NCBI RefSeq assembly: GCF_900106075.1
Contig: NZ_LT629794.1
Coordinates: forward strand, 1,530,001-1,594,000
DNA: 64,000 nucleotides
From: Polaribacter sp. Hel1_33_78
GTDB taxonomy: Bacteria > Bacteroidota > Bacteroidia > Flavobacteriales > Flavobacteriaceae
Reading direction: 5' to 3'
The position numbers and the translations under genes are program-made. The notes below the pieces were generated by a model. The model made no database searches. It worked only from the letters and a program-made list of their open reading frames with translations, and was not told where the DNA came from. Below are positions 20,195-29,238 of the stretch, piece by piece; the stretch's first letter is position 1; every line of letters starts with the position of its first letter.

Positions 20195-20917
20195 CTAAAT
20201 AATGAGGCACTGTAAGCATTTATTTTTTTTGGAAATACTCTGCTCTCGTCTATTAAAAATTTTGTGAGTATGATGTTCTTTTTTCTTATAAAATGATAAA
20301 TGATATTTTTTTGAATACAATAATTTAAAAATGGGTTTACATACTCTTTTTTAATTTGTAAATCTGTAATAAAAAAATCATCTGTAAAGTATTTTCTAAT
20401 TTTAGAAAGAACAATATTTTCTTGTGTAATTTTAATTAGTTCTTTTTTACGTTTAAAGAACTAATTAAATTATCAATACTTATTGCGGCATTAGATTTGA
20501 AGTTTATGACAGAATTATTAATCTTAGGTTTTGCATTTAAAGTGAGTGATTTCAGTATTTGTGGGTCGATATAAAAAATACTTTTGGGATTTTTTAGAGT
20601 AAAACTGTCTAAAGAATATGTGTTTTCTTCAAGTACTATTTTAATATTTCTTTCAGTGAAATTTTCTTTTGTTATTATAAATTGCTTACTTTTTATCTTG
20701 ATGCGGGAAAACTGCAAACTATCACCCATAATAGCCGAAATGTCAAACCAACCTTTATCATTCGAAATGGTTCCTTTCTGTGTTTTTTTGTTAATTATAT
20801 GCAAATCAGACATGACCGTTTCGTTAAAAAAACTTTCTCCCTAATTAGTATTCTTTTTTCCTGACGATAAGATAAAAAGGTAAAAATTAGAAAGAATAGT
20901 ATTGGTTTATTTTTCAT
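20195..20917 (-). pseudogene. Frameshifted carboxypeptidase-regulatory-like protein
   Basis: Three frames together spell one protein of about 241 residues. Frame 1 starts at 20917 with MKNKPILFFLIFTFLS and reads to the T-run (minus strand) at 20826-20832. Frame 2 continues NETVMSDLHIINKKTQKGT and ends SSLNVKKN at 20436. Frame 3 continues ELIKITQENIVLSKIRKYF to a stop at 20195. Adding one T to the seven-base run and one A to the six-base run (20443-20448) would restore a single ORF that parallels the intact neighbour at 19298-20104. Either the gene has decayed through two homopolymer deletions, or both are sequencing errors. Confidence 0.75.
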
Positions 20918-21078
20918 GTCAACAAAGAAAAGAGTAGACCTTCTTAAAACTATTTTAATAGAATTGTAAACTTCTGTCAAAAACCTTTTCTATGCTATGA
21001 ACTTATTAGAGTAAATATTTTGTTTTTGGCTTAATAAGAAATACCTCATAAATATCCCTAATTATAAAGAAAAGTAAA

Positions 21079-21615
21079 CTATTGCTTTTCTAAGGTTACA
21101 ATAGACTTACCAAAAACATTCGAAGTGATACCGTTAATGGTTACGGTCTCATTTACATCTAATTCTATTTTCATAAAATCTCCAGTGAAATCAATAATAT
21201 CAAGATCCAAACTAAGTCCACCATGCATTAAGCTCAATACATTGTCACTATAGTTCCATGCGCTTGAAGTAAAACCAAAAATATCGTTAAATATAAAAGC
21301 GTCTAAAGTATAGATGTCAACGTTAGTTTGATTATAACTTATTTCAAGCGTAAAATCTCCAGTAACATTAGCAATATCTGGATTTTCAGAAAAATTAATA
21401 AAAGCATTATAATTACTTCCACGAACATCTGCAATTATCGTTTGAGTGGGAGCAGGGTTTGTTACAAGCACTGTAGCACTCTCCATTTCAAAATTAGCCA
21501 ATGCCCATGTACCTGCTAAGTCTGATTTTGTAATTTTAAAATCAGAGTCATTATTGATTATACATGAATAAAAAACTGAAATCATTAGTATTAATATTGA
21601 AATTTTGGTTTTCAT
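21079..21615 (-). CDS. Putative lipoprotein with lipocalin-like fold, unknown function
   Basis: 178 residues. The N-terminus MKTKISILILMISVFYSC is a lipoprotein signal, with Cys18 as the lipidated residue. Near the start DLAGTWALANFEME resembles the G-T-W opening strand of lipocalin-like Bacteroidota lipoproteins, and the rest alternates short hydrophobic strands and turns, as expected for a beta barrel. No catalytic motif is visible. The gene is divergent from pepE with an 87-bp gap. Confidence 0.7.
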   Translation of the reverse strand: MKTKISILILMISVFYSCIINNDSDFKITKSDLAGTWALANFEMESATVLVTNPAPTQTIIADVRGSNYNAFINFSENPDIANVTGDFTLEISYNQTNVDIYTLDAFIFNDIFGFTSSAWNYSDNVLSLMHGGLSLDLDIIDFTGDFMKIELDVNETVTINGITSNVFGKSIVTLEKQ

Positions 21616-21702
21616 AAGATTTTTTTTCTGAAGTAAGATATTAAAAGCTTTTCTTTGCTAATTTAGAAAAAATAACATTTAGTTTCTATTATTTTTTGAG
21701 AT

Positions 21703-22413
21703 ATGAAAAAATTAATCATTGCAAGTACGTCAACGATTCATGGAAGTGGCTATTTAGAATATTTATTACCTACATTAACTACTTTTTTTGTGGATGTAAA
21801 AACGGTACTTTTTATTCCTTATGCGAGACCAGGTGGTATTTCTTATAATGAATACACTAAAACTGCAGAAAAAGCATTTGCAAAAATAAATATTGGTGTT
21901 ACAGGAATTCATCAATTTGAAAACCCAAAAGAAGCCATACAAAAAGCGGAAGCTATTTTTACAGGAGGAGGAAATACCTTCGAGCTTGTGAATAAATTAT
22001 ATAAGAATGATATAATTTACGCCTTAAAACAAGCTTTAGAGACTGGTACTCCGTATTTAGGTACGAGTGCTGGAAGCAATATTTGTGGCGTTAATATGAA
22101 AAACACGAATGATATGCCAATTGTATATCCGCCAAGTTTTACCACTTTAGGAATTATTCCTTTTAACATTAATGCACATTTTTTAGATCCTATAAAAGGC
22201 TCTAAACATATGGGAGAAACTAGAGAAACAAGAATAAAAGAGTTTCATGTGTTTAATGAAGTTGCTGTTTTGGGTTTACGTGAAGGAAGTTGGCTTGAAG
22301 TTTTCGGTGATAATATCTCTTTAAAAGGAAAGCATACAGCAAGGTTGTTTCAACAAAATTTGGAAGCAATAGAGTTAGAGAAAGGTAGTTTGAAGTGGGA
22401 AGCAGGAAAATAA
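21703..22413 (+). CDS. pepE: Dipeptidase E (alpha-aspartyl dipeptidase, family S51)
   Basis: A 236-residue cytoplasmic serine peptidase that splits Asp-X dipeptides. The nucleophile elbow is GTSAGSNI. The histidine lies in INAHFLDP, and ETRETRIKEF supplies the acidic residue region. The glutamine-amidotransferase-like fold is also indicated by AIFTGGGNTFELVN. Length is normal for the family. It converges on ribB(A) with only 25 bp between the stops. Confidence 0.92.
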   Translation: MKKLIIASTSTIHGSGYLEYLLPTLTTFFVDVKTVLFIPYARPGGISYNEYTKTAEKAFAKINIGVTGIHQFENPKEAIQKAEAIFTGGGNTFELVNKLYKNDIIYALKQALETGTPYLGTSAGSNICGVNMKNTNDMPIVYPPSFTTLGIIPFNINAHFLDPIKGSKHMGETRETRIKEFHVFNEVAVLGLREGSWLEVFGDNISLKGKHTARLFQQNLEAIELEKGSLKWEAGK

Positions 22414-22438
22414 TTCTTCTAATTTATCACTCTAAATT

Positions 22439-23584
22439 TTAGTACGTTACATAATCTATAATTTCCAATCCGTACCCAATCATACCCACTCTTTTCGTTT
22501 GTTGTGTGTTGGTTACTAATTTTAATTTGCTAATGTTTAAATCATGTAAAATTTGTGCACCAATTCCAAAATCTCTTTGATCCATTGCTATTGCTGGTGC
22601 TTTTAATTCTCCTTTTTTCTGATTTTCTTTTAAAACAGATAGTCTGTTTAATAAGTTTTTGTATTGATTTTGTTGGTTGATAAATAATATAGCCCCTTTT
22701 CCCTCATCATTGATCACTTGAAACATTTGATCTAACTTCTTATCAGCATTATTCGTTAAGGTTCCCAAAATATCATTATTTACTAATGTAGAATTAATTC
22801 TTGTTAAAACGCCTTCTTCATTTGTCCAAGAACCTTTTGTTAATGCAATATGTACTTGATTATTTGTAGTTTGTTGATACGCTCTTAATCTAAAATTTCC
22901 AAAACGAGTTTCTAGCTCAAAATCATCTTTCTTTTCGATTAAGGAATCATGTTCCATTCTGTAAGCAACTAAATCTTCAATAGAAACAATTTTAATATCA
23001 AACTTTTTTGCAACTAGTAGAAGTTCTGGTAAACGCGCCATGGACCCATCTTCATTCATGATTTCTACAATAACACCCGCAGGTTTTAAGCCTGCTAAAC
23101 GTGCAAAATCGATTGCAGCTTCTGTGTGTCCAGTTCTACGTAAAACACCACCTTCTTTTGCTCTTAAAGGAAAAATATGACCAGGCCTTGCCAAATCAAA
23201 AGGTTTTGTTTCAGCATCAATTAAAGCATTAATGGTGAGTGCTCTATCTGAAGCAGAAATACCAGTTGTAACACCTTTTCCACGTAAATCGACAGAAACA
23301 GTAAAACCAGTTTCCATAGGATCTGTATTGTTATTCACCATCATTCCTAAGTCTAACTCTTTACAACGTTTTTCAGTTAATGGTGCACAAATTAATCCAC
23401 GACCATGCGTTGCCATAAAGTTCACCATTTCTGGAGTTACTTTTTCAGCAGCAGCTAAAAAGTCACCTTCATTTTCTCTATTTTCATCGTCAACGACAAT
23501 GATAATTTTACCATTTCTAATATCGTTAATAGCAGCTTCGATTGTATTTAATTGGGTACTTTTCTGTGAAGTTTGTGTTGTCAT
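22439..23584 (-). CDS. ribB: RibBA: active DHBP synthase half, degenerate GTP cyclohydrolase II half
   Basis: 381 residues. The N-terminal half (to about 205) is 3,4-dihydroxy-2-butanone-4-phosphate synthase, converting ribulose 5-phosphate for riboflavin synthesis: DDENRENEGDF, HGRGLICAPLT, and RPGHIFPLRAKEGGVLRRTG with HTEAA are all intact. The C-terminal half starts ETRFGNFRLRAYQ like GTP cyclohydrolase II. It lacks the three zinc cysteines (no R-C-D-C-G motif) and the EGRGIGL-type active-site loop; in their place it reads VNNDILGTLTNNADKKLDQM and FINQQNQYKN. GTP hydrolysis by this protein is therefore unlikely, and a separate ribA is expected elsewhere. The start codon overlaps the lptF stop by 4 bp. 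Confidence 0.9.
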   Translation of the reverse strand: MTTQTSQKSTQLNTIEAAINDIRNGKIIIVVDDENRENEGDFLAAAEKVTPEMVNFMATHGRGLICAPLTEKRCKELDLGMMVNNNTDPMETGFTVSVDLRGKGVTTGISASDRALTINALIDAETKPFDLARPGHIFPLRAKEGGVLRRTGHTEAAIDFARLAGLKPAGVIVEIMNEDGSMARLPELLLVAKKFDIKIVSIEDLVAYRMEHDSLIEKKDDFELETRFGNFRLRAYQQTTNNQVHIALTKGSWTNEEGVLTRINSTLVNNDILGTLTNNADKKLDQMFQVINDEGKGAILFINQQNQYKNLLNRLSVLKENQKKGELKAPAIAMDQRDFGIGAQILHDLNISKLKLVTNTQQTKRVGMIGYGLEIIDYVTY

Positions 23585-25032
23585 ATTTTTTTACCTTTTT
23601 TTGGTGCTAAATTTTTAAAAAAATTGGTAATAGGTTGTAAGAATGAATCTATATTAAATATTCCTTTGTCTTTGGTGGCCCTCCTGGTTAATAATATGGC
23701 AACAGGTATCATAATAATGGCAGAAATCCATGAGCCTAAAAATGCCGAAATAGTACTTTCTTCAGCTAAGTTTTTACCAAATGTATTTGCAAAAAAGTAA
23801 ATAACATAAACCGCAATTGCTAATATCATGGGCATTCCAAAACCTCCTTTTCTAATGATGGAACCCAATGGAGCACCAATAAAAAATAAGATTACACAAG
23901 ATAAAGAAAAAGCAAGTCTATTGTAATACTCTGTATCATAAAAATTAAGTATCTTTCTTCTCCATTTTATGGATGCAGTATTGTTTTTTAAAGTATTAAA
24001 AACTCTGCTCGTTTTTGCTATGGCAGAATTTAAAATTGTAATTTTTTCTTTCAATTGGAAGTTTTGAAGTGTGATACTATCTAAATTCTTCTTTTTTAAT
24101 GAATCGGAATATGAATATAATTTTTTTGCCTTTGTGCTTATAAAAATATTTTTTGCTCTTAAATCTAGACTTTCATAATAGGTTTCTTTTAACTTTGGAA
24201 TAGTATCCTTTATCTCCTTTAAACTATACATCATAGGATATCCTTTGTTGCTCAGGGAATCTAGTTTTCCTTCATCGAAACTATTACCAATATCAATATT
24301 AAATTCATATTCCTTAAAAGTAGCATTAGAAGCTGCCATTTTTTTTCGTTTTGCAGTTGTTCTTGCATTTTTTACATGTTCCTCATAGTAATTACCATCA
24401 TATAAAATAAACGTCATATATCTACTACCTTCTTCAGTAACTATTTTACCTCTGTCTGCAGTAATTACTTTTTGATTTCCTCTATTACTTTTTAAATCAT
24501 AAATTAAAACTTTCTTTAAAAGGTTTTCTTGTTCCCCGTATTTTTCCTCAAATTTAATTTGATAACCAGGTAAATCTGCATTAAAACTTCCAGGCACTAA
24601 TGCCATTGCTGGTTGCTTTTTTTTAATATTTTGTTTTAAATTTATTTGTTTAAAAACCGCATAAGGATATACATTGTTTAAAAATAAAAAGTTAATTCCG
24701 CTTAAAAGAATGGCTAAAATACCAATAGGTCTAACCAAACGTTGCAAGGAAATACCTGCAGATTTAGCAGCAGCAAATTCGTAGTTTTCACCTAAATTCC
24801 CTAATGCCATAATAGATGATAATAACACACCTATTGGCAATGCTTGTGGAATTATCATTAAAGTTGTGTAGTAAAGAAATTTTAGTATAAAAATGAGGCT
24901 AATACCTTTACCGGCAATGTTTTCAAATGCCTGCCATAAAGCCTGCATAACTAGCACAAATAGTACAATTACAAAAGTGGCTACAAAAGGTTTAAAAAAA
25001 CTTTTTAAGAGGTATTTATCTAAAATTTTCAT
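23581..25032 (-). CDS. LptF/LptG-family LPS export permease
   Basis: A YjgP/YjgQ-family inner-membrane protein that, with LptB and LptC, extracts lipopolysaccharide and passes it to the periplasmic bridge. I chose the ATG at 25032 (MKILDKYLLKSFFKPFV), which matches the family N-terminus; an ATG at 25050 adds only six residues. Six membrane segments are visible: three near the N-terminus and three at the C-terminus (from about residue 390). A large periplasmic beta-jellyroll lies between them. The C-terminus is basic (KNLAPKKGKK). It overlaps ribB(A) by 4 bp and follows lolA after a hairpin. Confidence 0.9.
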   Translation of the reverse strand: MKILDKYLLKSFFKPFVATFVIVLFVLVMQALWQAFENIAGKGISLIFILKFLYYTTLMIIPQALPIGVLLSSIMALGNLGENYEFAAAKSAGISLQRLVRPIGILAILLSGINFLFLNNVYPYAVFKQINLKQNIKKKQPAMALVPGSFNADLPGYQIKFEEKYGEQENLLKKVLIYDLKSNRGNQKVITADRGKIVTEEGSRYMTFILYDGNYYEEHVKNARTTAKRKKMAASNATFKEYEFNIDIGNSFDEGKLDSLSNKGYPMMYSLKEIKDTIPKLKETYYESLDLRAKNIFISTKAKKLYSYSDSLKKKNLDSITLQNFQLKEKITILNSAIAKTSRVFNTLKNNTASIKWRRKILNFYDTEYYNRLAFSLSCVILFFIGAPLGSIIRKGGFGMPMILAIAVYVIYFFANTFGKNLAEESTISAFLGSWISAIIMIPVAILLTRRATKDKGIFNIDSFLQPITNFFKNLAPKKGKKI

Positions 25033-25044
25033 AAAAAGCAAAAA

Positions 25045-25069
25045 TAGCATCTTAAATATTAAGATGCTA
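25045..25069 (-). terminator. 25-bp inverted repeat between lolA and lptF
   Basis: TAGCATCTTAA pairs with its inverse around a 3-nt loop. On the minus strand it is followed by TATTTTTGCTTTTT, which resembles an intrinsic terminator or attenuator. It sits 12 bp before the preferred lptF start, inside an otherwise tight operon. Confidence 0.6.
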
Positions 25070-25093
25070 CTAATTTTCTGTTAATTGAAAGAA

Positions 25094-25750
25094 TTAATCA
25101 ATGGTATAATTTTGACTTAAGTATTTTTGTTTATCAAATTTAAAAAAGTTTTCAGACAATACTTGATTACTCTTAAATGTGGTAATAGTGAATGTTGTTT
25201 TAGAGCTATTAGAGCCAGTTTGTACTAACTTATAAATATGTTTTGTTTTTGCATCAATACCTAATTCAACTTTAACAATATCTGAATTACTATCGATAGG
25301 ATTTAAGGTGACAAACTGTATTTTTCTCCCATTGATATTTTGTAGTTTTCCCATATCAAAATTGTAACCATCTTTGTAAAAAGTTAATAATTTTGATGGA
25401 TAAATAAAACCATCATCACCATCTAAATCACCTTCAGTAATTGAAATTTCTTTTTCATCATTATTGATTACATATAATTTGTTGCCATCATAAATGAATT
25501 TATTACCCAAGTAATTTAAGCTATATTTTTCTTTTTGTAAATTAATGACTCCTCTTATGGGAGGTTCATCATCTTCATTAATTCCGGCATCTTCATTACT
25601 TAAAGTTTGACTAAAACCTAAATACATGTTTTCGTAAGCTCCCATTTTTGTAGAAACTTCATCTAATAAAGATTTTGCTTCTTCTGAATTCTGAGAGAAG
25701 ACTATGGATGTAATACTTAAGCTTAAAAATAAAAGTATTGTTTTTTTCAT
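25094..25750 (-). CDS. LolA-like periplasmic lipoprotein carrier
   Basis: 218 residues with a signal peptide ending in IVFSQ. The sequence KSLLDEVSTKMGAYENMYLGF and the following strands (IRGVINLQKEKYSLNYLG, then FIYDGNKLYVINNDEKE) match the LolA fold, which holds lipoprotein acyl chains during transfer across the periplasm. The C-terminal half includes F-x-L-x-P-x-D and K-x-x-x-L-x-Q-T-G patterns of Bacteroidota LolA-like proteins. It starts 2 bp after the ftsK stop and is followed by lptF, so it lies inside the envelope operon. Confidence 0.85.
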   Translation of the reverse strand: MKKTILLFLSLSITSIVFSQNSEEAKSLLDEVSTKMGAYENMYLGFSQTLSNEDAGINEDDEPPIRGVINLQKEKYSLNYLGNKFIYDGNKLYVINNDEKEISITEGDLDGDDGFIYPSKLLTFYKDGYNFDMGKLQNINGRKIQFVTLNPIDSNSDIVKVELGIDAKTKHIYKLVQTGSNSSKTTFTITTFKSNQVLSENFFKFDKQKYLSQNYTID

Positions 25751-25752
25751 TT

Positions 25753-28191
25753 CTATTGATTCTTTTCGTTTTCTAATAATTGTTCTAATGCCAAAAAATC
25801 GGTTACTAAAACTTGTCTTGCTTTGCTTCCTTCAAAACCACCAACAATACCGGCTGCTTCTAATTGATCTATCAATCTTCCGGCTCTGTTATACCCTAAC
25901 TTTAATTTTCTTTGCAATAAAGAAGCAGAACCTTGTTGCGCGATTACTATAATTTCTGCTGCTTCTTTAAAAAGTTTATCTCTGTCTTCAATATTATTAT
26001 CAATACTTGTGCCACTTTCATCATCTATATATTCGGGTAATAAATAAGCTTCAGGATATGCTTTCTGAGAACCAATATAATCTGTTATTTTTTCTACTTC
26101 AGGTGTATCAACAAAGGCACATTGTATCCTATTAATTTCATTTCCAGCAGTATATAATAAATCCCCACGTCCGATTAATTGATCTGCTCCTCCAGCATCT
26201 AAAATCGTTCTAGAATCTATTTTAGAAGTTACTCTAAATGCAATTCTTGCTGGAAAATTTGCTTTAATAATACCTGTAATTACGTTTACAGAAGGTCTTT
26301 GTGTAGCTACAATTAAGTGAATGCCAATGGCCCTAGCTAGCTGAGCTAAACGTGCAATTGGAGTTTCCACTTCTTTACCAGCGGTCATAATTAAATCTGC
26401 AAATTCATCAATAACTAAAACAATATAAGGTAAAAATCGATGTCCATCATTAGGATTTAATTTACGCTTTTTAAACTTAATATTGTATTCTTTTATATTT
26501 CTAACCATAGCTGCCTTTAGTAAGTCATACCTGGTATCCATTTCAATACATAAAGAATTTAATGTATGCACAACTTTGGTTGTATCTGTTATAATTGCTT
26601 CTTCTACATCTGGCAATTTTGCTAAATAGTGTCGTTCAATTTTATTGAATAATGTTAATTCTACTTTTTTGGGATCTACTAGAATAAACTTTACTTCTGC
26701 GGGATGTTTCTTATAAAGTAAAGATGTTAAAACCGCATTTAAACCAACAGATTTTCCTTGACCAGTTGCACCTGCCATTAAGAGGTGAGGCATTTTTGCC
26801 AAATCAACCACAAAAGTTTCATTAGAAATAGTTTTACCCAAGGCTATTGGTAACTCCATCGATGATTCTTGGAATTTCTTTGAGGAAATAACGGAATGCA
26901 TCGAAACTATTGTTGATTTTTTATTAGGCACCTCAATACCAATGGTGCCTTTTCCTGGAATAGGCGCAATAATTCTAATTCCGAGAGCAGATAAAGATAA
27001 AGCAATATCGTCTTCTAGATTCTTAATTTTAGAAATTCTAATTCCAGCTTCTGGTACAATTTCATACAACGTAATTGTAGGGCCCACGGTAGCTTTTATT
27101 TCTGCAATACCAATTTTGTAGTTTTTCAATGTTTCTACAATTCTATTTTTGTTAGCCTCTAATTCTTCTGGATCTATAGAAATAGTTTCATTGTATTGTT
27201 TTAATAAATTGAAAGTTGGGAACTTAAATTTTGATAACTCTAAAGTAGGATCAAACTCACCAAAATCTTTTAATATTTTATTAGATAAATTTTCAGTAGA
27301 ATGTTCTTCCTCTTCAACTTCATCAACATCAATTTCTAAATCTTCAATAACTTCTTCAACTTTTAATTCAGGTTCAGGTTCTTTTTCTATTTTTAAACTG
27401 ATTTCCTGTTTATTTGATGAAACATCAGAATGTTTAGAAATGGTAGGTTTTAAATTTTCTACTGATAATTCAAATTCTGATTTTTCTTTTTTATTAGGAG
27501 TACTGGTTTCAGGTAGCATTTCATTAAGCTCTGTTACTTCTAAGACACTATCTGTTTTTTTTGCTTCAATATTTGCTGCTTTTCTCGCTAACCTTTCTTG
27601 TTTTGTTTTTTCAATGAAAGTATCTAAAGAAACTTTGTATCGAATAATTAAATAGGCAAAAAGCGAAAAAATTAAAACGATGGTTAATCCTATTTTTCCA
27701 ATAAAAGTTTGTAGATAGCTATTTATTTCAAAGCCCACAACACCGGCTAAAAGAGCATGTTTTTTATTTAAAAAACCAAAAATTAAAGAAACCCATAACA
27801 TGGAAATCAGACCCCAATTCCAGCTGATAATAATTTTTGAAAATTTCTTTTGAATCAGCAGGTAAAACCCCGTTAAAAAAACCTGGAAACAAATGATAAA
27901 GGAAGCCAAACCAAAACCGTCATATATAAAAAAGTGACTTAAATTAGCCCCAATTTTGCCTAAAAGGTTTTTACTTTTTACAGCTCTATCCGTTAAATGA
28001 TTAAGCGTGCTTTGATCTTCCTGCCAGTTAAAGAAAAACGAAATAAAAGCAATGCATAAAAAAACAGCAAATAACATTAAAAATATTGAGAAAAGCGATT
28101 TTGCTTGTCTCGTTTTTAAGAAGGAAAAAACACTAATTTTTTCTTCTTTTTGTAAAGATGCTTGTTTGATGCTTATTCTTTTTTTGGCCAT
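25753..28191 (-). CDS. ftsK: DNA translocase FtsK/SpoIIIE
   Basis: 812 residues. The N-terminus has four membrane segments (about 36-195). An acidic linker (EVIEDLEIDVDEVEEEE) leads to the motor: Walker A GATGQGKSVGLN at about 469, Walker B IVLVIDEFADLIM, then ARAIGIHLIVATQRPSVNVI. The gamma winged-helix domain that reads chromosome orientation sequences is at the C-terminus (LLQRKLKLGYNRAGRLID). It moves chromosome dimers and terminus DNA at the division septum. It lies 39 bp downstream of dgkA and 2 bp upstream of lolA. Confidence 0.97.
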   Translation of the reverse strand: MAKKRISIKQASLQKEEKISVFSFLKTRQAKSLFSIFLMLFAVFLCIAFISFFFNWQEDQSTLNHLTDRAVKSKNLLGKIGANLSHFFIYDGFGLASFIICFQVFLTGFYLLIQKKFSKIIISWNWGLISMLWVSLIFGFLNKKHALLAGVVGFEINSYLQTFIGKIGLTIVLIFSLFAYLIIRYKVSLDTFIEKTKQERLARKAANIEAKKTDSVLEVTELNEMLPETSTPNKKEKSEFELSVENLKPTISKHSDVSSNKQEISLKIEKEPEPELKVEEVIEDLEIDVDEVEEEEHSTENLSNKILKDFGEFDPTLELSKFKFPTFNLLKQYNETISIDPEELEANKNRIVETLKNYKIGIAEIKATVGPTITLYEIVPEAGIRISKIKNLEDDIALSLSALGIRIIAPIPGKGTIGIEVPNKKSTIVSMHSVISSKKFQESSMELPIALGKTISNETFVVDLAKMPHLLMAGATGQGKSVGLNAVLTSLLYKKHPAEVKFILVDPKKVELTLFNKIERHYLAKLPDVEEAIITDTTKVVHTLNSLCIEMDTRYDLLKAAMVRNIKEYNIKFKKRKLNPNDGHRFLPYIVLVIDEFADLIMTAGKEVETPIARLAQLARAIGIHLIVATQRPSVNVITGIIKANFPARIAFRVTSKIDSRTILDAGGADQLIGRGDLLYTAGNEINRIQCAFVDTPEVEKITDYIGSQKAYPEAYLLPEYIDDESGTSIDNNIEDRDKLFKEAAEIIVIAQQGSASLLQRKLKLGYNRAGRLIDQLEAAGIVGGFEGSKARQVLVTDFLALEQLLENEKNQ

Positions 28192-28230
28192 TAAATTGCA
28201 AAGTACTTAATTTAGTAAATATATTGATGT

Positions 28231-28611
28231 TTAAAATAATAATAAAATTTTTGGCACGTAGATGATACCTGCAACAATCAAAGATGTAAAAGCGGCAAAA
28301 CTTGGTATACCTGCTGCGATATCTTTGATCAAACCTATTTTTTCATGATACTCTGGGTGAATAAAATCGGCAACTTCTTCTATCGCTGTATTTGCAGCTT
28401 CAGCGACCAAAACCAAACCAATTATAATAAATTGAATAGCCCATTCTGTAGCATTAATATTAAAATAAAACCCTAAAATAGTGGCGATTAAAGCAAAAAA
28501 TAATTGGGCTTTAATACTGTCTTCAGTAGTAATTAAAATCCACATCCCTCTGAAAGCAAACTTTAAACTTCGCATTCTTCCTATTAAAAAACCATCTTTA
28601 GGATTTTTCAT
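28231..28611 (-). CDS. Diacylglycerol kinase family protein (DgkA-type)
   Basis: A 126-residue integral membrane kinase with three hydrophobic segments. The catalytic segment AEAANTAIEEVADFIHPEYH followed by KDIAAG matches the DgkA family (E-x-x-N-T-A-I-E and later K-D-x-A-A-G), so diacylglycerol or undecaprenol phosphorylation is expected. Which lipid is used cannot be read from the sequence. The start is one base from the tpx stop, and ftsK follows. Confidence 0.9.
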   Translation of the reverse strand: MKNPKDGFLIGRMRSLKFAFRGMWILITTEDSIKAQLFFALIATILGFYFNINATEWAIQFIIIGLVLVAEAANTAIEEVADFIHPEYHEKIGLIKDIAAGIPSFAAFTSLIVAGIIYVPKILLLF

Positions 28612-28612
28612 C

Positions 28613-29110
28613 TTAGATAGCTTTTAAGGCAGCATCGTAATTAGGTTCATCTACAATTTCAGAAACTTGTTCGGTATAAACTACATTTCCATTTTCATCA
28701 ATGATAACAATTGCTCTAGAGTGCAAGTGGGTTAGTGGACCATTTATAATTTCTAATTGATAATCTTTACCAAATTTACCAGTAGCAAAATCAGAGAGCA
28801 TTAACACATTTTCTATCCCTTCAGCCCCACAAAAACGAGCCTGTGCAAACGGTAAATCTCTTGAAATACACAATACAACTGTGTTTTCTAATTCTGCTGA
28901 TTTTTTATTAAATTCTCTAACGGACGTCGCACAAGTTCCGGTATCTATACTTGGAAAAATATTTAAAATAATTTTCTTTCCTTTAAAATCTGACAAACTT
29001 TTTTCTGATAAATCTAAAGTTGTTAGTTTGAAATTGGGAGCTTTATTTCCAGTTTTTGGTAAATTACCTAATGTATTTATCGAATTTCCTTTTAATGTAA
29101 TATTTGCCAT
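28613..29110 (-). CDS. tpx: Thiol peroxidase (Tpx, atypical 2-Cys peroxiredoxin)
   Basis: A 165-residue peroxiredoxin that reduces hydroperoxides with thioredoxin. The peroxidatic Cys60 lies in SIDTGTCATSVREFN, and the resolving Cys94 in DLPFAQARFCGAEG, the family pattern. An additional Cys81 is present. Length is standard. It is the first gene of the minus-strand run tpx-dgkA-ftsK-lolA-lptF-ribB(A) and is divergent from a MATE transporter gene with a 128-bp shared control region. Confidence 0.95.
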   Translation of the reverse strand: MANITLKGNSINTLGNLPKTGNKAPNFKLTTLDLSEKSLSDFKGKKIILNIFPSIDTGTCATSVREFNKKSAELENTVVLCISRDLPFAQARFCGAEGIENVLMLSDFATGKFGKDYQLEIINGPLTHLHSRAIVIIDENGNVVYTEQVSEIVDEPNYDAALKAI

Positions 29111-29205
29111 TTTTTGTTTTTTTGTAAATCAAAAGTAATTAATTTTATGATAAAAAGGTAAGAAAAATTGATAAGTTCTAAAGTTATGCTTCATCTTGTA
29201 ATATG

Positions 29206-29213
29206 TATCTTCG
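29206..29213 (+). promoter_or_regulatory. -7 element TATCTTCG upstream of the MATE gene
   Basis: Seven of eight positions match TAnnTTTG, ending 25 nt before the GTG start at 29239. The -33 region is not clear. Confidence 0.35.
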
Positions 29214-29238
29214 CAATTTAAAAAACTAAATTTAATTA

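Noticed and set aside
27149..27655. Serine-rich plus-strand ORF of 168 codons
   Set aside because: It is the antisense of the acidic linker and membrane domain of ftsK; the Ser-rich translation mirrors Glu/Asp/Thr codons on the coding strand.
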